The notes under the pieces were generated by a model, which saw only the letters and a program-made list of their open reading frames with translations, was not told the origin of the DNA and did not search any database. Below, in pieces: positions 7,076 through 13,422 of a DNA stretch of 13,422 nucleotides (position 1 is its first letter; each line of letters begins with the position of its first letter). The stretch is taken from contig PXYR01000042.1 in the NCBI GenBank assembly GCA_003023665.1, forward strand, positions 1-13,422, in the 5' to 3' direction. Source of the DNA: Bacteroidota bacterium (GTDB lineage Bacteria; Bacteroidota; Bacteroidia; Flavobacteriales; Schleiferiaceae). A program made the translations under genes and the position numbers.

Positions 7076-7741
7076 TTAAGTTATCAATTTAACTATCTCA
7101 TGATAGTTTTTTATACAAATGGCTGCGCCAACGTTTTTAAGGGCAGATTTGCTTTTACTTGAAAGTATTCCAATCGCTTTGCCTCCTGCACGTGTGGCTG
7201 CTTCTATACCACTTGATGTGTCTTCAAAAATCCAGATTTCATCCTTCAAGAGAGTTGAACTTAGGGGCAGTGCATGCAAACAACTCAGAAAAATCTCAGG
7301 ATTAGGTTTACCGTGCTTTACATCCTCTGCGGTTAAGACCGTATTAAAGTAATGCCTGATATCTAGTTGGTTTAAAGTAAAGTCAGCATTTTCTTTATTT
7401 CCCATAGTGCCAACTGCCATTGGGATGTCTTTCTTTTGAAGTAAAACAAGTAATTCGGTTAAACCGTCAATGGGCCGGATATGTGGAGCATAAAGCTCCC
7501 TATAAAGCGCTTCTTTTTCTAAACCAATTTTGGCGCTTTGTTCGGCCGAAATTTCAGAACCAAAGAATTTTTTACAAACCTCATGGTTTGTTCCATGTAG
7601 GTGAGCAATAATGTATTTTTTTGATTTTGGTGCATTATACTTTTTGCAGATGACATACCAAGCCTCAATATGGTAGGAATAGTTGTCAATCAACGTACCA
7701 TCCATATCAAATATGACGGCCTTTGGTGTTTGGATTACCAT
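7076..7741 (-). CDS. HAD-superfamily hydrolase, beta-phosphoglucomutase-like
   Basis: This 221-residue soluble enzyme has all four HAD motifs. Motif I is FDMDGTLID (11-19, nucleophile Asp12, acid/base Asp14). Motif II is GTMGN (Thr112), motif III Lys145 in HGKPNPEIF, and motif IV IFEDTSSGIEAA (171-182; Glu173 and Asp174 bind Mg2+). The helical cap lies between motifs I and II (about 18-90), which is subfamily IA as in beta-phosphoglucomutase and phosphoglycolate phosphatase. The KPxPEIF and EDxxxGI.AA motifs are usual for this group. It is cytoplasmic and should act on a phosphorylated sugar or similar small molecule; the substrate cannot be deduced. Its ATG (7741-7739) directly follows the TAA (7744-7742) of the 859-residue secreted protein, which implies translational coupling to that adhesin-like gene, an unexpected partner. 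Confidence 0.92.
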   Translation of the reverse strand: MVIQTPKAVIFDMDGTLIDNYSYHIEAWYVICKKYNAPKSKKYIIAHLHGTNHEVCKKFFGSEISAEQSAKIGLEKEALYRELYAPHIRPIDGLTELLVLLQKKDIPMAVGTMGNKENADFTLNQLDIRHYFNTVLTAEDVKHGKPNPEIFLSCLHALPLSSTLLKDEIWIFEDTSSGIEAATRAGGKAIGILSSKSKSALKNVGAAICIKNYHEIVKLIT

Positions 7742-10321
7742 TTAAGGTAAAACGAAAATGGTGAATTCGTCAACGTGCAGTTGGTCAGAGGGGAGTTTTG
7801 TGAACGTCCTCATGGAATAGGCACCTTTTGAAATCTCTTGTCCAAGTCCAACTGGATCCCAACATTCCGTGGAAGGTCCTTTGAAAAGCTCATTTCCCCA
7901 ACGATCGTAAATGGCATATTCAGTTCTTGTAGGCAAAGAACTGGATAAACAATAGGTATCGTTAATTCCATCCCCATTTGGGGAGAAAGCAGTTGGTACA
8001 TACATTAATAAATTGTCTAAGCAATCAACTTCTAATATTCTTGATATCGTATCTAGATTGCCACAGCTATCAATAGCTACCAATGTTAATTCATGTGATC
8101 CTGCAAAGGGAAATAGAGTGTCTAAGGAAGGCTCTGTATAGGTTTGTTGACCCAACGAAAATGAAATAAACTGCGAATACCCTGTGGCGGTTAAGGTATA
8201 ATTAGGGCAGCCAAACCCCTCATCAATATAAGGTTCCGCTATCACGCGATAGTAAAAACTATCTTCCTTGGAGCATCCATTGATATCCGTAGAAATAAAT
8301 GGATAATAGGCGGTAGAATCAAATTGCAATTCAACGGCATTTGTGTCTAAGGTTGTCCAATAAATATTAGCTAAAAATGGGTCCCTAAAATCAACAATTA
8401 ATGAATCGCAGTAAGCGGTATCTCTTATTGTAGGCTCATAAAGTGAACCATTAATGAGAAAAATACTATCGTGGAATACACAATTACCAACATCTACGGT
8501 TATCCAAACCCATCCTGGATTATAAGCTGTGGTGCTTACTGTGGTATCTCCTGTTGACCATAAATAGGATAGTCCGGTCGCCGGGTTTTGTACTTGTAAC
8601 ACAACTGGTTGTCCATTACATACGCTTAAGGTATCCTCTTGAACGGGGTCGTAGGATGCGCCGTAGTATTCAAACTCATAAACCACAGAATCTCTAAAGC
8701 CTCTTGAGTCTTCTACCACAACTTGGATTTCAATGATACCGTTAAAGTTGGGGTTGATTATTGCGTGTAAAACAGTATCCGAAGCATTTGAATCTATTAT
8801 TGTTGCATTTCCTTGAAGCACTAGAGCGCTAATTACATTGATACTATCAACGCAACTGAGATAATCAAAATAAAGCGGTATTGTAGTGTCGCAAAGTGAG
8901 CCTAGAGGGATATCGTCCACAGATAATGCGGTAATAGGATCAAGCAATTTTAAGTCGTCGTCAAAACCACTGATGTAACCATAAAGCCCCGTACTAGATC
9001 CTTCACCTGCAAGAATACCCACATGAAAAGGCGTAATACAATCTAGACTAAAACTGTTAGTCAGAACATTAGGTCCTATGTAGACACCGCTCCAAGAAGG
9101 GTCATAAGTGCTCTGTTGAACGGTAATGCTTGCATTGGTTGATATGGCGTTTCCGTTGTAATTTAAATTAGATACAGCATTGGAAGGGATTGTGATCAGC
9201 GCTGAGGTAGCCAATCCTGATGCCCGGTTATATGTGACATTAGTCGAACCCGTGCAGTCCAAATGGGGCAACTGCGCCATTCCTTGCTCAGGTTCACCAC
9301 TAGTCACCCCTGAGGTTACTTGAAAGACATAAATAGGTAGGTTGGATTCCACCACAAAAGGCTTACCGGGAGTAGCTGGATTTCCATTCATAACATACGT
9401 TCCAGCATCTCCAGCATTACCATTGGATAATATGTTAGTTCCGTCTACGGAAATGTTTGTGCCATTTTGCGTGGCTACATACATGAAGTAGTCTTGAGGA
9501 TGATTGGCGCGTCCCCTAAGTACCACATGTTTTATACCTAAATGTTCTGTTGGTGTTACTTGGTCAATTCCCGCATCAGCATTATTGGTACTTGAAGTTT
9601 TTAAGTGATTCCCGCCAGCAGTGACCGCGATAGGTTTGTCGGAGGTGACTTTAGTCCCAAGTAGTACTTTATTGTCTTGCATGGTACTTACCCAGCTTTC
9701 GCCCTGATCTAATTGAAAAACGGCACTGTCTGATCCGTTTGTGAAAGTATTGCCTGCGCTTGCTTTTATATGAATCTCAGTGTTATCCTCTAATGCTACA
9801 ATGCTTACATAGTGTAAACCGTGATAATTTGTGAAATTACCGGTAACTGTGGAGTGGATTTCAGTCTGTGAGGCAACATAAAATTCCTTCCCAATACCAT
9901 TCATTCCTTTTCCGGTAATGATTTCTTGATTGAATTGTTGACGGACCCGCTGTGTTACAGTAACAGGCTGGCTTGCTTCAACAAATAATGCATCCTTGGT
10001 TCTTTTTTGGTTTACCCAAGATAAATTTCTTGCCCCATATGTGGATTGAATGCTTCCTTGTATGGCACTTAAGGTGATTATACTGAGGTTTCCCTGAGTT
10101 ACTGTTATGTTTTGACTGTAACTAGTATCACTGTTATACACCCATACTTGAGAGGAGGGAACACTTGTGCTTATTTGAAGATCTATGATATGCTGGCCTC
10201 CCTGCCATTCAAGAAGCGGCGGAAAAGCAAAATAAGTATCACTTTGAGCGATTCCCAATTTACAGATACTTACAAAAGCAAGAGATAGAAGGGCTTTAAA
10301 TATGGCTTGCTCTTGTCTCAT
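7742..10321 (-). CDS. Large secreted IgGFc-binding-domain protein with T9SS type B sorting domain
   Basis: This is an 859-residue protein. The signal peptide covers about residues 1-25 (cleavage IAQ|SDTYF), with a somewhat charged start (MRQEQ). Residues about 26-456 form a beta-rich domain of the bacterial IgGFc_binding type, with SQVWVYNSDTSYSQNITV, EFYVASQT, VSIVALEDNTEI, KPIAVTAGGNHLK, VQQSTYDPSWSG and PFHVGILAG. Residues about 456-560 are a divergent, Cys-containing linker domain. Residues 561-773 hold about three Ig/PKD-like modules (the first with LSYLWSTGDTTVSTTAY). The end (774-859) is the gliding-motility-associated type B T9SS signal: VPTAFSPNGDGIND (775-788) and YAIYDRWGNELFKG (802-815). 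It is expected to cross the outer membrane through T9SS and act outside the cell, probably in adhesion; the ligand is unknown and binding to antibody is not implied. It begins on the base after the stop of its 640-residue paralogue and abuts the HAD gene. Confidence 0.92.
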   Translation of the reverse strand: MRQEQAIFKALLSLAFVSICKLGIAQSDTYFAFPPLLEWQGGQHIIDLQISTSVPSSQVWVYNSDTSYSQNITVTQGNLSIITLSAIQGSIQSTYGARNLSWVNQKRTKDALFVEASQPVTVTQRVRQQFNQEIITGKGMNGIGKEFYVASQTEIHSTVTGNFTNYHGLHYVSIVALEDNTEIHIKASAGNTFTNGSDSAVFQLDQGESWVSTMQDNKVLLGTKVTSDKPIAVTAGGNHLKTSSTNNADAGIDQVTPTEHLGIKHVVLRGRANHPQDYFMYVATQNGTNISVDGTNILSNGNAGDAGTYVMNGNPATPGKPFVVESNLPIYVFQVTSGVTSGEPEQGMAQLPHLDCTGSTNVTYNRASGLATSALITIPSNAVSNLNYNGNAISTNASITVQQSTYDPSWSGVYIGPNVLTNSFSLDCITPFHVGILAGEGSSTGLYGYISGFDDDLKLLDPITALSVDDIPLGSLCDTTIPLYFDYLSCVDSINVISALVLQGNATIIDSNASDTVLHAIINPNFNGIIEIQVVVEDSRGFRDSVVYEFEYYGASYDPVQEDTLSVCNGQPVVLQVQNPATGLSYLWSTGDTTVSTTAYNPGWVWITVDVGNCVFHDSIFLINGSLYEPTIRDTAYCDSLIVDFRDPFLANIYWTTLDTNAVELQFDSTAYYPFISTDINGCSKEDSFYYRVIAEPYIDEGFGCPNYTLTATGYSQFISFSLGQQTYTEPSLDTLFPFAGSHELTLVAIDSCGNLDTISRILEVDCLDNLLMYVPTAFSPNGDGINDTYCLSSSLPTRTEYAIYDRWGNELFKGPSTECWDPVGLGQEISKGAYSMRTFTKLPSDQLHVDEFTIFVLP
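8003..8641 (-). other. Extra Ig/PKD-like module block present only in the longer paralogue
   Basis: This encodes residues 561-773 of the 859-residue protein. The paralogue passes from FEYLGKDYDPI straight to VPNVITPNADGIND, while this protein, after FEYYGASYDPV, has about 213 extra residues before its own VPTAFSPNGDGIND. The block contains about three modules starting near 563, 629 and 702, with paired Cys residues (568/614, 638/683, 705/753/767). Its removal or insertion is the main length difference between the two proteins. Confidence 0.75.
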
Positions 10322-12190
10322 TTATTTTAGCACATGTATTGCACCAGTTTTGATAAGTTGGCCGCAAATAGTTTCAGTTTGAATAGAATAATAGTAGACT
10401 CCAGGCGCCACATCAGAATTATTCATTCTACCATTCCAAGCATCATTTTGATTTGTTGCTTTAAATACCTTTCCACCCCAACGATTGTAAATATTTAAAT
10501 TAAAAATATCTAAGGGATCATCGCTTTGAATGGTTAGTAGGTCATTTATTCCGTCTGCATTTGGAGTGATTACATTAGGGACGGTTATAGGGTCATAGTC
10601 TTTTCCAAGGTATTCAAACCTAAACTCAATGGATTCAAGACCACCAAAACCGTCTTGCACCGTAATGGTAATAGATACATTTCCGCTGAAACCCTCAATA
10701 GGAACAAATCCTAAAACGGTATCTTTTGTATTCAAGTCAACCAGCAGACCTTCACCTTGATTGATTACCCCTGAAACGACCTCAATGCTGTCTGAACATG
10801 AATTATATGCAAATGTTAAGGGGACAGTGTCTGCACATTGCTTAGGCATATAAATGATATCCGTAGCAGAAATATCTGACGGATCATACAGTTGAAATTG
10901 ATCATCAAATCCGCTGATATATCCATAAAGACCCGTTGAATTTCCTTGTCCAGCAATGATACCAACATGAAATGGAGTAGGACATTCCAGCGTAAAGTTA
11001 TTAGTGAGGATATTGGAATTTATAAAAACACCGGACCAAGAAGGGTCATAGGTGCTTTGTTGTACAGTGATAGAGGGATTACTTGAAATCAGATTATTGT
11101 TGTATTTCAGAGATGATACCGCATCTGAAGGAATAGTTACCATGGCTGAAGTAGCCAATCCAGTGGCGCGATTGTAACGAATCAAGTTAGAACCAGTACA
11201 GTTTACCTGAGGTATTTGAGCCATTCCCATTTCTGGTTCATTTCCTAGAGATCCAGTAGTAGCTTGGTATACATAAATAGGATTGTTACTCTCTACAACA
11301 AAGGGTTTACCCGGTTGATTCGCAATTCCAACCATACTATATGTCCCGGATTCACCTGCAGAACCGTTTGAGAGTACACTGGTTCCGTTAATGCTTATGT
11401 CCGTTCCGTCTTCTACGGCAATGAACATGATATAATCGTTAGGATGGTTGGCAAGACCCCGAAGGACAACGTGTTTGTTTCCTAACAAATCTATTGGGGT
11501 TATTTGATCCAGTCCTGCATCTCCATGATTTGCTGAGGCATTCTTTAAATGATTACCTCCTGCGGTCACGGCTATGGGCTTATTAGATGTGATTCTTGTT
11601 CCAAGAAGTTGTCTGTTATCTTCCATTGTGCTTACCCAACTCTGCCCTTTATTTAATGTAAAAAACACACTGTCGCTGCCCGTTGTAAATATATTTCCTG
11701 AACGTGCTTTGAAGCTTATTTCTGTGTTGTCTTCAGTGGCTACAACGCTGATGTAATGCATGCCGTGGTAGCCAAAAAATGATCCGCTAACGGTAGTTGT
11801 AATCAATGTTTGAGAGGCAACATAAAACTCCGTTCCCAAGGCATTACGACCTTTCGCAGTAATGATTTCCTGATTAAATGGTTCTACAATCTGCTCAGTA
11901 ACCGTAATTGGATTGCTGGCTTCAATAAATAGTGCGTCTTTATACCTTTTTGAATTGGGCCAATTCAACTCTCTTGCTCCATAGGTGCTGAGCAAACCAG
12001 CCACATCATTTTGAAACCTGATAGTGCTGATATTACCAGAGGTAACCGTAATATTTTGAGATAAAGAGGTATCACTATTATATACCCAAACTTGAGAACT
12101 CGCCGATGTGGTGCTAAAGTTCAAATAGATATCATGACTACCGCCTTCCCATTCGAGCAAAGGCGGCAGAACAAAATACGTATCACTTTG
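8642..12190 (-). repeat. Diverged tandem gene duplication (IgGFc-binding region)
   Basis: Codons 19-552 of the 640-residue protein (12190-10589) and codons 26-560 of the 859-residue protein (10246-8642) are homologous and almost equal in length (534 and 535 residues). By eye the first 430 residues of the block are around 60% identical, with runs such as VQQSTYDPSWSGV conserved exactly. The last 100 residues are much less similar, and the C-terminal domains are clearly different. The copies are direct repeats on the minus strand. Confidence 0.9.
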
Positions 12191-12244
12191 ACCTTGAGCT
12201 ACTAAGGATGTTATAAAGAAAAAGAATACAGCGGCTTTTTTCAT
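10322..12244 (-). CDS. Secreted IgGFc-binding-domain protein with T9SS type B sorting domain (shorter paralogue)
   Basis: This is a 640-residue protein, first gene of the four-gene minus-strand operon. The signal peptide MKKAAVFFFFITSLVAQGQ is cleaved near residue 19, so the mature protein begins SDTYF as in its neighbour. Residues about 19-450 are the IgGFc_binding-type domain: SQVWVYNSDTSLSQNITV, EFYVASQT, VVATEDNTEI, PIAVTAGGNHLK, STYDPSWSG, PFHVGIIAGQG. A Cys-containing beta domain follows (about 456-552; CADTVPLTF and NSCSDSIEV). The type B T9SS sorting domain is 553-640, with VPNVITPNADGIND (555-568) and LNIYNRWGGKVFK (583-595), ending IKTGAIHVLK. It should be exported by Sec, then by T9SS, and act on the surface or in the medium, probably as an adhesin. 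The ligand is unknown. Its start lies beside an inverted repeat at 12257-12273. No PorP/SprF-like gene, the usual companion of SprB-type substrates, is nearby. Confidence 0.92.
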   Translation of the reverse strand: MKKAAVFFFFITSLVAQGQSDTYFVLPPLLEWEGGSHDIYLNFSTTSASSQVWVYNSDTSLSQNITVTSGNISTIRFQNDVAGLLSTYGARELNWPNSKRYKDALFIEASNPITVTEQIVEPFNQEIITAKGRNALGTEFYVASQTLITTTVSGSFFGYHGMHYISVVATEDNTEISFKARSGNIFTTGSDSVFFTLNKGQSWVSTMEDNRQLLGTRITSNKPIAVTAGGNHLKNASANHGDAGLDQITPIDLLGNKHVVLRGLANHPNDYIMFIAVEDGTDISINGTSVLSNGSAGESGTYSMVGIANQPGKPFVVESNNPIYVYQATTGSLGNEPEMGMAQIPQVNCTGSNLIRYNRATGLATSAMVTIPSDAVSSLKYNNNLISSNPSITVQQSTYDPSWSGVFINSNILTNNFTLECPTPFHVGIIAGQGNSTGLYGYISGFDDQFQLYDPSDISATDIIYMPKQCADTVPLTFAYNSCSDSIEVVSGVINQGEGLLVDLNTKDTVLGFVPIEGFSGNVSITITVQDGFGGLESIEFRFEYLGKDYDPITVPNVITPNADGINDLLTIQSDDPLDIFNLNIYNRWGGKVFKATNQNDAWNGRMNNSDVAPGVYYYSIQTETICGQLIKTGAIHVLK

Positions 12245-12249
12245 TGGGT

Positions 12250-12273
12250 TAAATATAGTGTAATAAGTACACT
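12250..12273 (-). promoter_or_regulatory. Inverted repeat and possible -7 element before the minus-strand operon
   Basis: AGTGTA (12257-12262) and TACACT (12268-12273) are perfect inverted repeats with a five-base spacer. On the minus strand they are followed at once by TATATTTA (12257-12250), a one-base mismatch to TAnnTTTG, five bases before the ATG at 12244. No good -33 TTG is seen. The arrangement would suit an operator or a small leader hairpin for the operon, but it is short. Confidence 0.35.
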
Positions 12274-12295
12274 TTCTAATGCTATTAGGCTATGC

Positions 12296-12326
12296 TTGTC
12301 TAGTAATTTTCCTAACACTATTTTCG
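12296..12326 (+). promoter_or_regulatory. Probable promoter of tRNA-Ser(GGA)
   Basis: TTG (12296-12298), a 20-base spacer and TATTTTCG (12319-12326) match the Bacteroidota -33/-7 pattern with one mismatch in TAnnTTTG. The element ends 10 bases before the tRNA 5' end, so the leader would be very short. Confidence 0.5.
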
Positions 12327-12336
12327 CAAAGATTTT

Positions 12337-12423
12337 AGAGGGGTGCCTGAGTGGTTGAAAGGGCCCGCCTGGAAAGCTGGTATAGGTGCAAGCCTATCGA
12401 GGGTTCGAATCCCTTCCCCTCTG
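12337..12423 (+). tRNA. tRNA-Ser(GGA) with an anticodon-stem mismatch
   Basis: The acceptor stem is AGAGGGG (12337-12343) with CCCCTCT (12416-12422), and the discriminator is G73 at 12423. The D-arm is CCT/AGG. The anticodon loop is CTGGAAA (12369-12375), anticodon GGA at 12371-12373. A long variable arm ATAGG/CCTAT and T-arm GAGGG-TTCGAAT-CCCTT complete a class II serine tRNA. The anticodon stem is CCCGC (12364-12368) with GCTGG (12376-12380), in which C12366 faces T12378 (positions 29 and 41), so one of five pairs is broken. CCA is not encoded. It should read UCC and UCU. A terminator follows at 12433-12468. Confidence 0.93.
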
Positions 12424-12432
12424 CAAATGACT

Positions 12433-12468
12433 AAAAAATCGCTCACCTCCGTGATGCGATTTTTTTTT
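12433..12468 (+). terminator. Intrinsic terminator after tRNA-Ser(GGA)
   Basis: AAAAAATCGC-TCAC (12433-12446), loop CTCC and GTGA-T-GCGA with a nine-base T-run (12460-12468) form a long stem with one bulged T. It starts 9 bases after the tRNA. The A-run on the left side makes it potentially bidirectional. Confidence 0.85.
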
Positions 12469-12584
12469 GATTCAACCATTATACTGAGGTATAACTGAGT
12501 ATTACTGCGCATAATTAAACTTGAATCAATTTCTAGACCAAATAAAACTATCTTCGGTAAAAGATGATGATTTAATTTTCCGCT

Positions 12585-13422
12585 ATGTCTAAAAATACGC
12601 TGCTCTTTCTTCTCTCTATATTTTCTATTTCGAATTTACCCGCGCAAGGACTTTATGATTCCGCAACAATAACGTTGATTGAGATTGATTTTTCTCAATC
12701 TAATTGGGATTACATACTAGATACTGCAAAAGCTGGAAGTGAGGGCTATATTATGGCCCCAACAGTAACTATTAACGGGGTATCTTTTGACAGTGTAGGA
12801 GTAAAATACAAGGGGAATTCTACGTATCAACCAAATCAAAGCAAGAATCCTTGGCACATAGAATTAGATACCTATAAAAATCAAGATTATCAAGGGTTTA
12901 CAGATATAAAGTTGAGCAATGTTGCAAAAGACCCGTCCTTTTTGCGAGAGGTACTTTCTTATGAAATAGCCCGAAAATATATGGTGGCTCCTCAGGCAAA
13001 TTATGCGGTTGTATATGTTAATGGGAATCAAATTGGTCTATACACCAGTGCTGAATCTATAAATAAATCTTTCGTTGATAGGCATCTGTATTCAAGAAAA
13101 GGGGCGTTTGTGAAATGCAATCCTCCAGCAGGAGCGGGCCCGGGAACTTCATCTTATCCTGACTTAGTATTCCAGGGAAATGACAGCACGAATTATTTTT
13201 CTGCTTATGAAATGAAATCCGATGCTGGTTGGGCTGAATTAATTCATCTCATGGATACCTTGGCTAACGATGTAAATGCTATTGAACAAATTCTCCAAGT
13301 GGATCAGACCCTTTGGATGCATGCGTTTAACAATGTGTTGGTAAACCTTGATAGTTATGCTGGCGGATTTAAGCAAAACTATTACCTGTATAGAATGAAA
13401 AACCGTCAATTCTATCCAGTCG
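12585..13422 (+). CDS. Secreted CotH-family (kinase-like) protein, 3' end beyond the window
   Basis: The first 279 residues are visible and no stop occurs before the window ends. ATG 12585 starts a signal peptide (MSKNTLLFLLSIFSISNLPAQ, cleavage near 21). The rest matches the CotH kinase-like family: VTINGVSFDSVGVKYKGNSTY (61-81), WHIELDTY (90-97), FTDIKLSNVAKDPSFLREVLSYEIAR (105-130), YAVVYVNGNQIGLYTSAESINKSFV (140-164), and NNVLVNLDSYAGGFKQNYYLYR (249-270), where the NxD and NYYLY elements lie in the expected order. Some CotH proteins phosphorylate secreted partners, as in Bacillus spore coats; in Bacteroidota they are usually secreted, often with a T9SS signal that would lie past the edge. 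It follows the tRNA terminator by 116 bases, so it has its own promoter, which I could not locate convincingly. Confidence 0.88.
   Translation, partial: MSKNTLLFLLSIFSISNLPAQGLYDSATITLIEIDFSQSNWDYILDTAKAGSEGYIMAPTVTINGVSFDSVGVKYKGNSTYQPNQSKNPWHIELDTYKNQDYQGFTDIKLSNVAKDPSFLREVLSYEIARKYMVAPQANYAVVYVNGNQIGLYTSAESINKSFVDRHLYSRKGAFVKCNPPAGAGPGTSSYPDLVFQGNDSTNYFSAYEMKSDAGWAELIHLMDTLANDVNAIEQILQVDQTLWMHAFNNVLVNLDSYAGGFKQNYYLYRMKNRQFYPV

Noticed and set aside
10259..10321. Lipoprotein signal (Cys20) in the 859-residue protein
   Set aside because: The residues before Cys20 (VSI) do not fit a lipobox; cleavage after IAQ at residue 25 gives the same mature start as the paralogue.
12318..12512. Minus-strand open frame containing GEGIRTLDRLAPIPAFQAG
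   Set aside because: It is antisense to tRNA-Ser(GGA) and its terminator, a known type of false gene.
12469..12584. Short direct repeat ACTGAGGTATA / ACTGAGTATTA and a possible promoter for the CotH-family gene
   Set aside because: The repeat is imperfect and short, and the best TTG and TAnnTTTG-like elements (12521, 12549) are 25 bases apart, too far for the consensus.

Overview
The window reads as chromosomal DNA from an AT-rich member of the Bacteroidota, most likely a free-living Flavobacteriales-type organism. The evidence is two proteins with type IX secretion (T9SS) type B C-terminal domains, a TonB-dependent receptor with a carboxypeptidase-like N-terminal domain, a GWxTD-family protein, a DUF6695-like protein, and promoters of the Bacteroidota form (TTG-N19/20-TAnnTTTG) in front of the tRNA genes. 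No insertion sequence, phage gene, CRISPR array or rRNA was seen.

Layout. Bases 138-494 (minus) carry a small acidic hypothetical gene. A tRNA-Ser(UGA) follows at 638-722 (minus), with its promoter at 757-786 and a probable weak terminator just downstream. From 816 to 5954 (plus) lie an exported GWxTD-family protein, a family 2 glycosyltransferase starting on the base after its stop codon, a 141-base gap with a nested hairpin, and a stand-alone TonB-dependent outer-membrane receptor. A strong intrinsic terminator at 5979-6005 closes this block.

From 12244 down to 6010 (minus) runs a probable four-gene operon: two tandem-duplicated secreted proteins with an IgGFc-binding-type domain and T9SS type B sorting domains (640 and 859 aa), a HAD-family phosphatase/phosphomutase (221 aa), and a 336-aa cytoplasmic protein that looks like a circularly permuted papain/NlpC-type enzyme. 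The first three are joined stop-to-start with no gap. The two large proteins are probably surface adhesins. What the HAD enzyme and the papain-like protein do for them is unknown.

At the right end are tRNA-Ser(GGA) at 12337-12423 (plus), a terminator at 12433-12468, and the first 279 codons of a secreted CotH-family protein (from 12585), cut by the window edge.

The most interesting items are the mosaic tandem duplication of the IgGFc-binding proteins, with no PorP/SprF partner but with two soluble enzymes attached; the DUF6695-like protein with a candidate His42/Cys156 pair; the degenerate GWxTD motif (GYRTQ) in a protein tightly coupled to a glycosyltransferase; and a C-U mismatch in the anticodon stem of tRNA-Ser(GGA). 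I see no clearly recognisable defence or mobile system.
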